From Lysobacter sp. M2-1 (GTDB lineage Bacteria > Pseudomonadota > Gammaproteobacteria > Xanthomonadales > Xanthomonadaceae), in NCBI RefSeq assembly GCF_022662495.1, contig NZ_JAKPBU010000001.1:1426001-1490000 (forward strand): DNA of 64,000 nucleotides. The letters are read 5' to 3'. Below the pieces are notes generated by a model. The model saw only the letters and a program-made list of their open reading frames with translations. It searched no databases and had not been told where the DNA came from. The position numbers and the translations under genes are program-made. Numbering within the stretch: position 1 is the stretch's first letter; every line of letters starts with the position of its first letter. Shown piece by piece: positions 14,973-23,768 of the stretch.

Positions 14973-17132
14973 TCAGCCGCGCGAACGCGAGGTGCGTGCG
15001 GACGCGCCTGCAGCCGGCTTGCGCGCTGCTGCGTAGGTGCGCACGGGCAGCAATGCATGGCGTTCGACCGCGAAACGTTCGCTTGGATCCAGCCATGCAC
15101 GCAGGCGCAATACATCCGTGGGTCGCTCCAGCACCAGCGGCAGCGAGATCCTGCCCAGGGCGTCGGGCCGGACCCAGTGGGTCGCAACGATCTCACCTTG
15201 GGCGGAGACCGCTTCCAGCCAGAACGGCGTGCCCGGACGCTGCTGGGTCCACAGCTGCAGCAGGTAACGGCCGCGGTCGGCGTTCTCGATCCGGTTGGCG
15301 ATGGTCACCGGCTGGCGCGCGCGTGCGCCATGGCGTGCCGGTCGCCCGGAGACCGCATCCACGTGCACGCCGCGCCGCAGCTGGGTTTCACCGACCAGGC
15401 GTGCGCCACGCTCGCGGTCGACCAGTAGCGCGCACCACTCGTTGTCGAGCACCCGGTCCTCGAAGGCGATGCAGCGCTGCACATAGGCCGCAACGTTTCC
15501 AGGCCGCATGCGCGCGAGCTGGCGCACGGTGTCCTCCAGCGTGATTCCACTCAACCTGCCTTCGTCGTCGTACTGCAGCAGCACCGGCGGCTCGACCCGC
15601 TGTCCGCCGATCGCGATCCGGCCATCGCCGTCCATGCGCAGGTCGCCGCTGCTGTCCGGGGTCCATAGCGAGCGGGAATAGGCCAGATAGCGCGGATAGG
15701 CGTCATCGTCGCCCGCCCGTGCGGCCGCGCTGGCGCTGCGAGCCGGTCGGGCGGCCAGCAGCGAACGGCCGAAGCCGATCGCTTCGATCGAGGGGTCGAG
15801 CAGCTGCAGCAACGTGGCGCCGGCATCGAGCGGACTGCCCCGGCTGGCCGTGAACTGGCGTGGTGCGATGTCCTTGCCGAGGAACAGCAGCAGATTCTCG
15901 CGGTGCAGATCTGCCAGCACCGGACTGAGGTCATTGGGCATCGCCAAGTGGTCTGAGGACACCACGATCAGGGTGTCGTCGGCGTATGGGCTGTTGCGGA
16001 TCCGGTCGACCAGCGCCCCGATCAGGCGATCGCTGCATTTGAGCGCGTGCAGCAGGCCGATGTCGCCATGCCGGCTGCGATATGGCTGGCCGCGACATGA
16101 CACCGGCAGGTGCCCGGCCGGATGGTGGGTGTCCATGGTCAGCGCCACCAGCATGAACGGGCGCTCGGCACGCGACAGGCTCTGGAAGCGCTGCCAGGCG
16201 TCCTCGAGGAGCACATCGTCGTGCAGGCCCCATTCGGAGAAATGCGCGGGCGCGACGCCGCGGTCGCGGTAATAGGCCATGTCGCGCACGTCTTCGAAGC
16301 CGTGGCTGCGCAGGAACCGGCCCTTGCCGGCGAACGCGGAATCGGCCCCGCCGACGAAATGATTGCTGTACCCCTGCCGGCCCAGGTAGTCGGCCAGGCA
16401 GTCCGCGTCGGGGAGAAACCGGGCCATGCGCCCCATGCTGTTTTCGTCGCCGGGCGTGGTGGTCAAGGGCACGCCGCACATGGAAGCCACCATTCCGGCG
16501 ATGGTCCAGCCGGTGCCTTCGACCGAGTCCAGGTCGCGCACGTCCAGGCCCTGGGAGGCCAACCGGGTCAGGTTCGGCGTCAGCCCGGGAAAGGCCACCG
16601 GATCCAGATAGGTGCGCTCCAGGCTCTCGGCGTAGATCCACACGATGTTGCGGGGACGGCGGATCGGCTGGGATGGCTTGACGTATTCACCTGCGACCGC
16701 GCTGTAGTCGACCGGGCGCTGATTGCGGTACAGGCGCAGGGCATCGGACGGCAGCGGGCTGATCGCCACCGCCACCAGCAGTACGCAGGCGAAGGCCGCC
16801 AGCGCCCCGCCGCCATGCGCGATGTCGCGGAAGCGGCGCACGCGCGGGAGCAGCAACGCGCACAGTGACAGCACGACCAGCCCCAGGAAAGTCGCGATCA
16901 GGCCGCTGAATTCGCTGATCCCCGCGCCCTCCAGGTCGGCGTGCATGTGGTAGAGCGCGGCCGCATTGAAGCCATCGCCGCTCAGGCGATCGATCAGCCA
17001 CCAGCTGCTCAGCGCCAGCATGAGCAGCGACAGCGTCGCGGCCTTCCAGCGCACCGCCTTGCCGGAGACAACGACCAGCGCAACCAGGAGCGCCAGAACG
17101 GGGAACAGGGTCCAATGCATCGATCGATCCAC
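14973..17132 (-). CDS. Sulfatase-fold membrane protein, phosphoglycerol transferase (OpgB/MdoB)-like
   Basis: A 719-residue inner-membrane enzyme. Four hydrophobic segments occupy roughly residues 5-135, followed by a periplasmic alkaline-phosphatase/sulfatase-fold domain: NIVWIYAESLERTYLD, the nucleophile region EGTGWTIAGMVASMCGVPL, MDTHHPAGH, and VVSSDHLAMPNDL as metal-site motifs. This is the pattern of OpgB/MdoB, which moves phosphoglycerol onto osmoregulated periplasmic glucans, and of LTA synthase relatives. A further ~250-residue C-terminal region (DGDGRIAIGGQRVEPP and onward) carries no motif I recognise. Start at 17132; an internal ATG at 17120 is also possible. Confidence 0.85.
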   Translation of the reverse strand: MDRSMHWTLFPVLALLVALVVVSGKAVRWKAATLSLLMLALSSWWLIDRLSGDGFNAAALYHMHADLEGAGISEFSGLIATFLGLVVLSLCALLLPRVRRFRDIAHGGGALAAFACVLLVAVAISPLPSDALRLYRNQRPVDYSAVAGEYVKPSQPIRRPRNIVWIYAESLERTYLDPVAFPGLTPNLTRLASQGLDVRDLDSVEGTGWTIAGMVASMCGVPLTTTPGDENSMGRMARFLPDADCLADYLGRQGYSNHFVGGADSAFAGKGRFLRSHGFEDVRDMAYYRDRGVAPAHFSEWGLHDDVLLEDAWQRFQSLSRAERPFMLVALTMDTHHPAGHLPVSCRGQPYRSRHGDIGLLHALKCSDRLIGALVDRIRNSPYADDTLIVVSSDHLAMPNDLSPVLADLHRENLLLFLGKDIAPRQFTASRGSPLDAGATLLQLLDPSIEAIGFGRSLLAARPARSASAAARAGDDDAYPRYLAYSRSLWTPDSSGDLRMDGDGRIAIGGQRVEPPVLLQYDDEGRLSGITLEDTVRQLARMRPGNVAAYVQRCIAFEDRVLDNEWCALLVDRERGARLVGETQLRRGVHVDAVSGRPARHGARARQPVTIANRIENADRGRYLLQLWTQQRPGTPFWLEAVSAQGEIVATHWVRPDALGRISLPLVLERPTDVLRLRAWLDPSERFAVERHALLPVRTYAAARKPAAGASARTSRSRG

Positions 17133-17705
17133 GCTTGCGCGTCCGGCGGGAAGCCGGAAGCGGAATTCCGGGGGAGCGGAGCGCCAGGACGGGGGTCATG
17201 ACAGCCGCGTGACACGATCTTGCCGGAGCAATCCTGACTGAAATGTTGTCGCCCGCATTGCGTCCGCGGCCCTCGGCGTCGCGGCGACATCGATGCGCTC
17301 TCCCTATCGTCGGGCCACCGCCCGGTGCCGTCGGGGCGGGATGCCGACTGCTGCCAGGTGGATCCTCGTCGAAGTCCCGCCAGCCCCGGCAGCCTCTGCG
17401 ACCTGCCTGCCACGCATCAGCCCATGGGGAAGCTTGCCGGGTTGGCGACCGGGTCCGCCGCACCTGCAGCCCGGAAAACCCCGCCCCGTTGCCTTCTGCC
17501 GGCAGGATTGGGTGGTCCGGACAGGCCTGGAGTTGGCCCAGCACGCAGTCATTGAACGTGGTCAGCGCGTGCCGTGGCCGCCGCCGCTGAGGGGCCTGGC
17601 ACCGTCGGCTGGCTTGGACCGACCTCGATGTCCTCGCTCAGGAACAGGCGTCCATCGCGGTTGCCTCCAAGCCATTCGCTTGGCGCGCATCCGGGCCATA
17701 CCACT
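17133..17705. other. 573-base stretch without a recognisable gene
   Basis: Open frames exist on both strands, but all read as Arg/Pro/Gly-rich shadow translations with no motif or family resemblance. It holds the upstream region of the OpgB-like gene and the downstream region of the deaminase gene. I see no hairpin of note and no tRNA. Confidence 0.5.
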
Positions 17706-18161
17706 TCAAGCCTCGCCGATGTCCTCGTTCCACACGTCCGGATTGGCGGCGATCCAGTCGCCGAGCATCGCGATGCAGCGCTCGTCCGCCAGGTCGATCA
17801 CCCGCACCCCGGATTCGCGCAGCCAGTCGATCCCGCCGTGGAAGTTGACCGATTCTCCGACCACCACCGTACCGATGCCGAACTGCCGCACCAGGCCGCT
17901 GCAGTACCAGCACGGCGCCAGCGTGGTCACCATGATGGTGTCGCGGTAGCGTCGCTGCCGGCCCGCCTTGCGGAACGCGTCGGTTTCCCCGTGCACGGAC
18001 GGGTCGTTCTCCTGCACCCGGCGGTTATGGCCGCAGCCGAGCAGCCGGCCGTCGTCGTGATACAGCGCCGCGCCGATCGGAATACCGCCTTCGGCCAGGC
18101 CCTGCCGCGCCTCGGCGATGGCCGTATCGAGCAATGCGCGGTAATCGGGTGTCGCGATCAT
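17706..18161 (-). CDS. Cytosine/nucleoside deaminase, fungal FCY1-like
   Basis: A 151-residue zinc deaminase. Ligands and catalytic glutamate are visible as HGETDA (His57, Glu59) and PCWYC (Cys84, Cys87). The C-terminal half (VVVGESVNFHGGIDWLRESGV, DERCIAMLGDWIAANPDVWNEDIGE) resembles yeast cytosine deaminase Fcy1 (VGENVNF..., DERCKK..., W-EDIGE) much more than TadA or guanine deaminase. The likely reaction is cytosine to uracil, in pyrimidine salvage. Bacterial cytosine deaminases are usually of the unrelated CodA type, so this is of interest. It follows the sugar-transporter gene but is separated from it by a strong hairpin. Confidence 0.85.
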   Translation of the reverse strand: MIATPDYRALLDTAIAEARQGLAEGGIPIGAALYHDDGRLLGCGHNRRVQENDPSVHGETDAFRKAGRQRRYRDTIMVTTLAPCWYCSGLVRQFGIGTVVVGESVNFHGGIDWLRESGVRVIDLADERCIAMLGDWIAANPDVWNEDIGEA

Positions 18162-18228
18162 GCTTGGCGGGAATTCGTTCCCGGCGATGGCGCGATGATG
18201 CGCGGCCGGGTCTTTTCAATCGCAAACG

Positions 18229-18254
18229 GGAACCCCGGCCGCGGCCGGGGTTCC
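18229..18254 (-). terminator. Perfect palindrome after the sugar transporter gene
   Basis: GGAACCCCGGCC, spacer GC, GGCCGGGGTTCC form a 12-bp perfect stem, 25 bases beyond the transporter stop and 68 bases before the deaminase start. Only a short T-run (CGTTTGC) follows on the minus strand, so it may be a terminator or a processing hairpin. Confidence 0.6.
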
Positions 18255-18279
18255 ATGGACGAGGGCGCGGAACGACCGC

Positions 18280-19728
18280 TCAATGTCCGCCGCTGGTGGC
18301 GAGCTTGTCCAGGTCGATGCCCTGCTTCTTCAGCACGCCGCTGGCGCGCACCGCGTAGAAGGCCAGGTAGGCAAAGCAGGCGACGCCGACCCAGAAGCTC
18401 ATGTGGATGCCCACGCTGTCGGCCAGCGTGCCCTGCAGCCAGCTCACGATGCCCCCACCCATGATCATCATGATCAGCAGGCTGCTGCCCTGGTTGGTGT
18501 TGTGACCCAGGCCGGTGATCGCCAGGGCGAAGATGCACGGCCACATGGTGCTGCAGAACAGGCCCACGCTGATGAAGGCCACCGCGCTGGCCTTGCCGGT
18601 GGTGAACATGCCGATCAGCAATGCCGCGATGCCGCACAGCGCGAAGTAGAGCAGCATCCGCGCCGGGTTGCCGCGGCTGGCCAGGGTGGCCAGGATCATG
18701 GTCACGATGACGAAGACATAGCCGTAGAACTGCGACACCTCATGCTGGGCGATCCGGTTGACCGCCAGGAACACGCCGAAGGCGAGGTAGGGCAGGATCA
18801 GGGTGAGCATTCTCTTGGCGCCGGCGCCGATCTCGAACGCGCCGGCCGCGCCGGTCCAGCGGCCGATCATCAGGCTGGCCCAGTACAGCGACACGTAGGG
18901 CGCCAGCTGGCTGGTGGAGATGCCCAGGTCCTCCTCCAGATAGGCCGGCAGGTTGGCGATGGTCGAAACCTCCACGCCCACGTAAACGAAGATCGCGATC
19001 ATGCCCAGCACCAGCTGCGGATAGGCGAAGGCGGATTCCTTGTGGATCAGCTTGCCCTCGTCCTGCGCTTCGGATTCGGTCACCGCATCCAGGTCGATCT
19101 TGTTGGGGACGGATGAGAACTTGATGAACACCGCCACCAGGATGAAGGCCAGGCCCAGCACCAGGTACGGAGTCTTGACGCTTTCGATGCTGGCATCGGT
19201 GCCACCGGCTGCGACGCTGCCGAAGATCGCCACGCTGACCAGCAGCGGCCCGATGGTGGTGCCGAAGTTGTTGACGCCGCCGGCCATGGTCAGCCGCTGC
19301 GCGCCGGTGCTCGGGTTGCCCATCACGATCGCCAGCGGATTGGCTGCGATCTGCTGCAGCGAAAAGCCCAGCCCGACGATGAACAGCCCCGACAGCATCA
19401 GGCCGAACGAACCCGCGTTCGCCGCCGGATAGAACAGCAAGGTGCCCAACGCCGAGATCACCAGCCCCAGGCAGATGCCGTTCTTGTAGCCGATCCGGTT
19501 CAGCACGTCCTGGCCAATCGATTTGGAAATGCCGAAATAGATCAGCGAGCCGACCGTGTACGCCACGTAGAACGCCACCGACACCAGCTGGCTCTGGCCC
19601 TGCGTCAGGTCGAAGGCCTTCTTGAACACCGGGATCAGGATGTCGTTACTGGCGGCGACGAACCCCCAGAAAAAGAACACCGTGATGAGCACACCGAACT
19701 GCGACCAGCGGGTTTGTTGTGTCGTCAT
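18280..19728 (-). CDS. Sugar:H+ symporter of the FucP family (MFS)
   Basis: A 482-residue major-facilitator transporter with about 12 hydrophobic segments. The opening WSQFGVLITVFFFWGFVAASNDILIPVFKKAF and later GLGFSLQQIAANPLAIVMGNP and AGGVNNFGTTIGPLL are typical of the FHS/FucP group, which imports fucose, glucose, galactose or similar sugars with protons. There is a long central loop (NKIDLDAVTESEAQDEGKLIHKES). ATG 19728 is preferred over a longer reading that adds a charged non-hydrophobic N-terminus. No sugar catabolic gene lies next to it, so the substrate is unknown. Confidence 0.92.
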   Translation of the reverse strand: MTTQQTRWSQFGVLITVFFFWGFVAASNDILIPVFKKAFDLTQGQSQLVSVAFYVAYTVGSLIYFGISKSIGQDVLNRIGYKNGICLGLVISALGTLLFYPAANAGSFGLMLSGLFIVGLGFSLQQIAANPLAIVMGNPSTGAQRLTMAGGVNNFGTTIGPLLVSVAIFGSVAAGGTDASIESVKTPYLVLGLAFILVAVFIKFSSVPNKIDLDAVTESEAQDEGKLIHKESAFAYPQLVLGMIAIFVYVGVEVSTIANLPAYLEEDLGISTSQLAPYVSLYWASLMIGRWTGAAGAFEIGAGAKRMLTLILPYLAFGVFLAVNRIAQHEVSQFYGYVFVIVTMILATLASRGNPARMLLYFALCGIAALLIGMFTTGKASAVAFISVGLFCSTMWPCIFALAITGLGHNTNQGSSLLIMMIMGGGIVSWLQGTLADSVGIHMSFWVGVACFAYLAFYAVRASGVLKKQGIDLDKLATSGGH

Positions 19729-19945
19729 GAAGGTTGCCGTGCCAGAGGAGGGAATGCGTCGCGCCATGTCCCATGCCGCGCGCGTCCGGGGGAGATCCGC
19801 ACCGGACGTGTCCTTGCGTCCGCGCCGACACCATACTGGCTGCCGTCCCGTTGCGGAACCCTGTCCCGTCGCGATGCCGATCCGTGCGGTGCGCGCGGCG
19901 CCGCATCCCATGGTCCCCGCTGCGACGCAGCTTCGTCTGGCGCGG

Positions 19946-21001
19946 CTACTTCCCGCCCGGCTCTCGGCGCGCGCTGTCGGTGAGCAGCTCGGCGCGCGCT
20001 GCCGCCTGCAGATCCGGTACCGGCACTGTGTCCGGGGCACGTCCCAGACGCGCCGTCAACGCCGCGATCAGGCGCTTGTTGGCATAGGTATGCGGCGAAT
20101 CGATGTTGTCGCTCTGGGCGGTCATGAAACCGCGCAGCCGCTTGCCGCTGACCGTTTCGGCCTGCGCCAGCTCGACCAGCTTCGCGCGGTACTCCAGCTC
20201 CCACGACGCCATGCCCGGATAACGGTTCTGGTCGGCGAAGTGCTGGGTTTCGTGCCCCAGGAACACCACCTGGAACGCCTCCGATGCGAGACCTCCATCC
20301 TTGTCGTAGGCCGGCACGATCGCGTAGAGCTTTTCGGCCGTGGCCCAGCCGCCGCTGGAGCCGCGTTCGCAGCGGCCGTAGGCCGACCAGCCGCGGGTGA
20401 CGAAATCATCGAGCAGTTCCACGTGCACGGTATGCGGCCCCTCGGGCAAGCGCACGTCGTAGCTGCGGCTGTCCTGCCGCCGCCACAGCATCAGTTCGCG
20501 CAGTGGCGGGGTCCGGCCAAGCTGTGCGTGGAAGCCGCGCCGCTCCAGTTCGGCCGTGAGGATCGGTTCGAGCGCGTCGAAATCCGCAGCACCCTCCGCC
20601 GCGGAACCCAGCAGTGCCTGCAGCTGGGCGTGCAAGCGCTGTTCGAGCGATTGGCGTTGCGCCGGCGCCTGCAGTGCGTGCCACCAATAGTCCCGGTACA
20701 GGCGCAGGACTTCCACGACGAATTCGTCCTCGATGCTTTCGACCAGGCGCGGCGGTGCGGAGCGCTGCAGGCGGGCGAACATGCAGGCGCGATAGCCGGC
20801 ATCCTTGGCGGAAAACTCTGCTGCCGGCACGGGTTCGAGCGCGGCGAGCGCTTGGCCGGCATCGCCTTGCAGAATGGCGCTGGTCGACGCGGCGATGGCG
20901 TCCTGGGCTGCAGGCGAGCTTTCATGGCGGCTGGCGGCAGCCGTACCGGCGATCAGGGCGGCCAGCAGGCAGCTGCCGGGAAGCGAGCGAATCGTTGACA
21001 T
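19946..21001 (-). CDS. Exported protein with HExxH motif, putative metallopeptidase
   Basis: A 351-residue protein with an N-terminal signal peptide (MSTIRSLPGSCLLAALIAGTAAA). The C-terminal half contains HETQH (His250, Glu251, His254), an HExxH zinc motif, in the setting FQVVFLGHETQHFADQNRYPG, followed by acidic residues (SWELEYRAKLVEL) that could supply the third ligand. The middle carries TVHVELLDDFVTRGWSAYGR. I recognise no named family. It follows the AraC regulator gene by 34 bases on the same strand, so the two may be co-transcribed. Zinc binding and protease activity are inferred from the motif alone. Confidence 0.75.
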   Translation of the reverse strand: MSTIRSLPGSCLLAALIAGTAAASRHESSPAAQDAIAASTSAILQGDAGQALAALEPVPAAEFSAKDAGYRACMFARLQRSAPPRLVESIEDEFVVEVLRLYRDYWWHALQAPAQRQSLEQRLHAQLQALLGSAAEGAADFDALEPILTAELERRGFHAQLGRTPPLRELMLWRRQDSRSYDVRLPEGPHTVHVELLDDFVTRGWSAYGRCERGSSGGWATAEKLYAIVPAYDKDGGLASEAFQVVFLGHETQHFADQNRYPGMASWELEYRAKLVELAQAETVSGKRLRGFMTAQSDNIDSPHTYANKRLIAALTARLGRAPDTVPVPDLQAAARAELLTDSARREPGGK

Positions 21002-21035
21002 GGGGTTTCCGGCGATGGTGGCCGTGGAGCGGCCG

Positions 21036-21749
21036 TCATGCCGATTGCGCCATGCGCGAACCGGAAGCGTCTTGTACGCATTTGATCTGGGCGCGCAGCC
21101 GCGCCGGGGTCAGCCCGCTGCAGCCCCGGACCACCCGGTTGAAATGGCTCTGGTCCGCGAAGCCTGCCAGCGCAGCGACGTCGGCCAGGGAAGCCGCCCC
21201 GCCCAACAGGCCCAGCGCGCGCCGCCAGCGCAGCTCCAGGCGCAGCGCCCGCGGACCCATGCCGTGCGAGCGCCGGAATGCGCGGCTGGCGTGGGCGGCG
21301 CTCACCCCGAGCCGGGCGGCGATGGCACCGCAGGACTCATCGGAGTCGCGCAATGCCGACAGGAAGGCCGCCTGCCAGTCCGAGGCGGCCGGTTGCAGGG
21401 GCTCGGAGGCTTCGAACAGCGCGCGGACCGCCCGGGGGCCGGCCATGCGTAGGACCTGCTGCGCCTCGGACAGGCTCGGCACCGTGCAGGCCACCGCGCG
21501 ATGGAGCTTGAGGTCGGCTTCCAGCGGCAGGTTGAGCACGCGCGCGCCCTGCCGGCCGAAGGTATTGCCATGCGCATGGAAAGCCGGATGCAGCAGCAGC
21601 GTGCCGGGTTCGCACAGGATCGGTCCGTCGATGCTGGCTTCGACATGGCTGCCGTCCACCACCAGCGCCGCGTAAGGTCGGGTATGGCGATGCGTGTCAA
21701 GAGCGTTCCCGCCGCCGTGACGGGTCTCGTAGCAGCCGGCTGAGTCCAT
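21036..21749 (-). CDS. AraC-family transcriptional regulator
   Basis: A 237-residue regulator. The N-terminal half looks like a cupin sensor (THRHTRPYAALVVDGS, CEPGTLLLHPAFHAHGN). The C-terminal ~100 residues hold two helix-turn-helix motifs of the AraC type: CGAIAARLGVSAAHASRAFRRSHGMGPRALRLELRWRRAL, then SLADVAALAGFADQSHFNRVVRGCSGLTPARLR. The gene lies upstream of the HExxH protein gene and diverges from ubiE with a 93-base gap. The ligand is unknown. Confidence 0.92.
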   Translation of the reverse strand: MDSAGCYETRHGGGNALDTHRHTRPYAALVVDGSHVEASIDGPILCEPGTLLLHPAFHAHGNTFGRQGARVLNLPLEADLKLHRAVACTVPSLSEAQQVLRMAGPRAVRALFEASEPLQPAASDWQAAFLSALRDSDESCGAIAARLGVSAAHASRAFRRSHGMGPRALRLELRWRRALGLLGGAASLADVAALAGFADQSHFNRVVRGCSGLTPARLRAQIKCVQDASGSRMAQSA

Positions 21750-21831
21750 CGTCCGGATCGTACGGCGCGAGTCTGGAAGGTCACGCCCCGAAAGTCACGG
21801 CGCAGGGCCGGGATCGGCCGCAAAGGGGTGC

Positions 21832-21837
21832 GATAAT
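21832..21837 (+). promoter_or_regulatory. -10-like hexamer before ubiE
   Basis: GATAAT lies five bases before the ATG at 21843, in the spacing for a leaderless transcript. No Shine-Dalgarno sequence is present between them. Confidence 0.45.
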
Positions 21838-21842
21838 GCGGT

Positions 21843-22607
21843 ATGGGTACCGACCAGACCACCAGGCCAGCCACCACCCACTTCGGCTACCGCGAAGTGC
21901 CTGCGGCCGAGAAGCAGAAGCTGGTCGGCGAGGTGTTCTCCTCGGTGGCCGGGCGCTATGACCTGATGAACGACCTGATGTCGCTCGGCATCCATCGGGT
22001 GTGGAAGCGGTATTACGTCGCGACCGCGCCGGTGAAGCGCGGCGACCGCGTGCTCGACCTCGCGGGCGGTACCGGCGACATCGCCGCGCTGCTCAGGGAT
22101 CGCGTCGGTGAGACCGGCGAGATCGTGCTGGGCGACATCAACGGCGCCATGCTGCGCACCGGCCGCGATCGCATGACCGACCGCGGCAACGTGCGCGGCT
22201 TCGAGTACGTGCAGTGCAATGCCGAGGCGCTGCCGTTTCCCGACGCCAGCTTCGACCTGGTCACCATCGCCTTCGGCCTGCGCAACGTCACCGACAAGGA
22301 CGCCGCCCTGGCCGAGATGCGGCGCGTGCTCAAGGTCGGCGGACAGGCGCGGGTGCTGGAGTTTTCCGAGGTGAAGGCCGAGTGGTTCAAGCCGGTTTAT
22401 GATTTCCATTCGTTCAACATCCTGCCGCGGCTGGGCAAGCTGTTCGCGAACGATGCCGGCAGCTACCAGTACCTCGCCGAATCGATCCGCAAGCATCCCT
22501 CGCAGGAAGCCCTCAAGGGGATGATGGAAGCCGCCGGATTCGATCGCTGCAGCTACCGGAACCTGTCCGGCGGCATCGTGGCGATCCATATGGGGTATCG
22601 CGTCTGA
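21843..22607 (+). CDS. ubiE: Ubiquinone/menaquinone C-methyltransferase UbiE
   Basis: A 254-residue SAM-dependent methyltransferase that adds the C-methyl group in ubiquinone (and, where present, menaquinone) synthesis. Signature regions are [42 protein letters not shown] at the N-terminus, the SAM-binding [19 protein letters not shown], and the C-terminal [36 protein letters not shown]. Length and start are typical. It stands as a single gene with a promoter-like hexamer immediately upstream. Confidence 0.97.
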   Translation: MGTDQTTRPATTHFGYREVPAAEKQKLVGEVFSSVAGRYDLMNDLMSLGIHRVWKRYYVATAPVKRGDRVLDLAGGTGDIAALLRDRVGETGEIVLGDINGAMLRTGRDRMTDRGNVRGFEYVQCNAEALPFPDASFDLVTIAFGLRNVTDKDAALAEMRRVLKVGGQARVLEFSEVKAEWFKPVYDFHSFNILPRLGKLFANDAGSYQYLAESIRKHPSQEALKGMMEAAGFDRCSYRNLSGGIVAIHMGYRV

Positions 22608-22795
22608 CCAGGGCTTGAAACAGGCGGTGAGCCAGGGTGATACCGGCATCGGCCGGACTTCCTGACAGACACTTTTCGGGGGACCCGGATTTGCCGGGTG
22701 CGGCGCAGTGGTTTGCGCAAAGGGGGGGAGATGCACGTAGCAACGTGGACGCGCCGGGCGGCCTGCATCAGGCCCCGCGCGCATGGGCTGCCGCG

Positions 22796-23707
22796 ATGAA
22801 GACATATGCGGTCTTCTCGCACCTGTTTCCGCATTCCTACCGGGCCAAGATCATGGCGGTGATGCTGGTGTGCATCGCCCTGCCGATGCTGGCGCTGGTG
22901 GCGTGGCTGGCCAGCAACAACGACGCGGCGCCGGAGCGCATCCTGCTCGGCATCGGCATCGGGCTCGCCGCGACGCTGGTGGGCACGGTGGTGGCGCTGC
23001 TGCTGGTCTACCACCTGCTGCAGCCGTTGCGCCGCGCCGTTGCGGCGCTGGACGATTACGAAGGCCAGCGCGTGCTGCCCCGGCTCGTGCCGCACGAGCT
23101 GGGCCAGGATGAGATGAGTCGCCTGCTCAACGGGATCCAACGGGTCCTGCATAACGTCGACGGGGCGCGACGCCACCTCGAACAGTACGCGCTGGAAGAC
23201 CCGTTGACCGAAGCGATGAACCGTCGCGGCTGCACCAACGCCCTCAATGCCTCGGTGGAGGAAGCCCGGACCGGCCGTACCCCGTTCACGCTGTTCGTCG
23301 TCGACCTCGACAACCTCAAGACCATCAACGACGAACACGGGCACGCCGCAGGCGACTTCGCGCTGGTCTCGCTGGTGCGGATCGCACGCGAATGCTGCCT
23401 GGGCGAGCGCGACTGGATCGGCCGCTGGGGCGGAGACGAGTTCGTGCTCGGCATGCACGCCGATCCCGACATCGCGCTGGACCGGATGCGGGTCTGGATC
23501 GAAGTGCTGTCGCGGCCGGTCGATGGCATGCGGCCCGTGCATGTGAGCGTGGGCGCCGCCGCGTGGCGTCCCGGGCTGGAGGCGGGCCAGCTGTATCGCA
23601 TGGCCGACGCGGTGATGTACCAGGCGAAGTTCGCGGGCGGGCGCAGGGTGCTGGTGCACGAAGCGCAGGACGAAGACAGCGAGATCGCGAGCCCGCTCCG
23701 CGCCTGA
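22796..23707 (+). CDS. Membrane diguanylate cyclase (GGDEF domain)
   Basis: A 303-residue protein. Two hydrophobic segments near the N-terminus (IMAVMLVCIALPMLALVAWLA and LLGIGIGLAATLVGTVVALLLVYHLL) are followed by a short HAMP-like linker and a GGDEF domain (DPLTEAMNRRGCTNAL, LFVVDLDNLKTINDEHGHAAGD, GRWGGDEF, MADAVMYQAKFAGGRR). The active-site GGDEF is intact, so it should make cyclic di-GMP. The RxxD product-inhibition site normally just upstream of GGDEF is missing (the sequence is ERDWIGRW). ATG 22796 is preferred; a longer reading from 22637 adds 53 residues without conserved features. Confidence 0.9.
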   Translation: MKTYAVFSHLFPHSYRAKIMAVMLVCIALPMLALVAWLASNNDAAPERILLGIGIGLAATLVGTVVALLLVYHLLQPLRRAVAALDDYEGQRVLPRLVPHELGQDEMSRLLNGIQRVLHNVDGARRHLEQYALEDPLTEAMNRRGCTNALNASVEEARTGRTPFTLFVVDLDNLKTINDEHGHAAGDFALVSLVRIARECCLGERDWIGRWGGDEFVLGMHADPDIALDRMRVWIEVLSRPVDGMRPVHVSVGAAAWRPGLEAGQLYRMADAVMYQAKFAGGRRVLVHEAQDEDSEIASPLRA

Positions 23708-23768
23708 CCGGCGCGCGGGGGCAAGGCCTTACACTGCGGGTTTCCCGATCACGCAGGCCAATCGCCCG

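Noticed and set aside
17243-17949. Overlapping ORFs in the gap upstream of the phosphoglycerol-transferase-like gene
   Set aside because: Arg/Pro-rich translations in several frames at once, without signal peptide, domain or Shine-Dalgarno.
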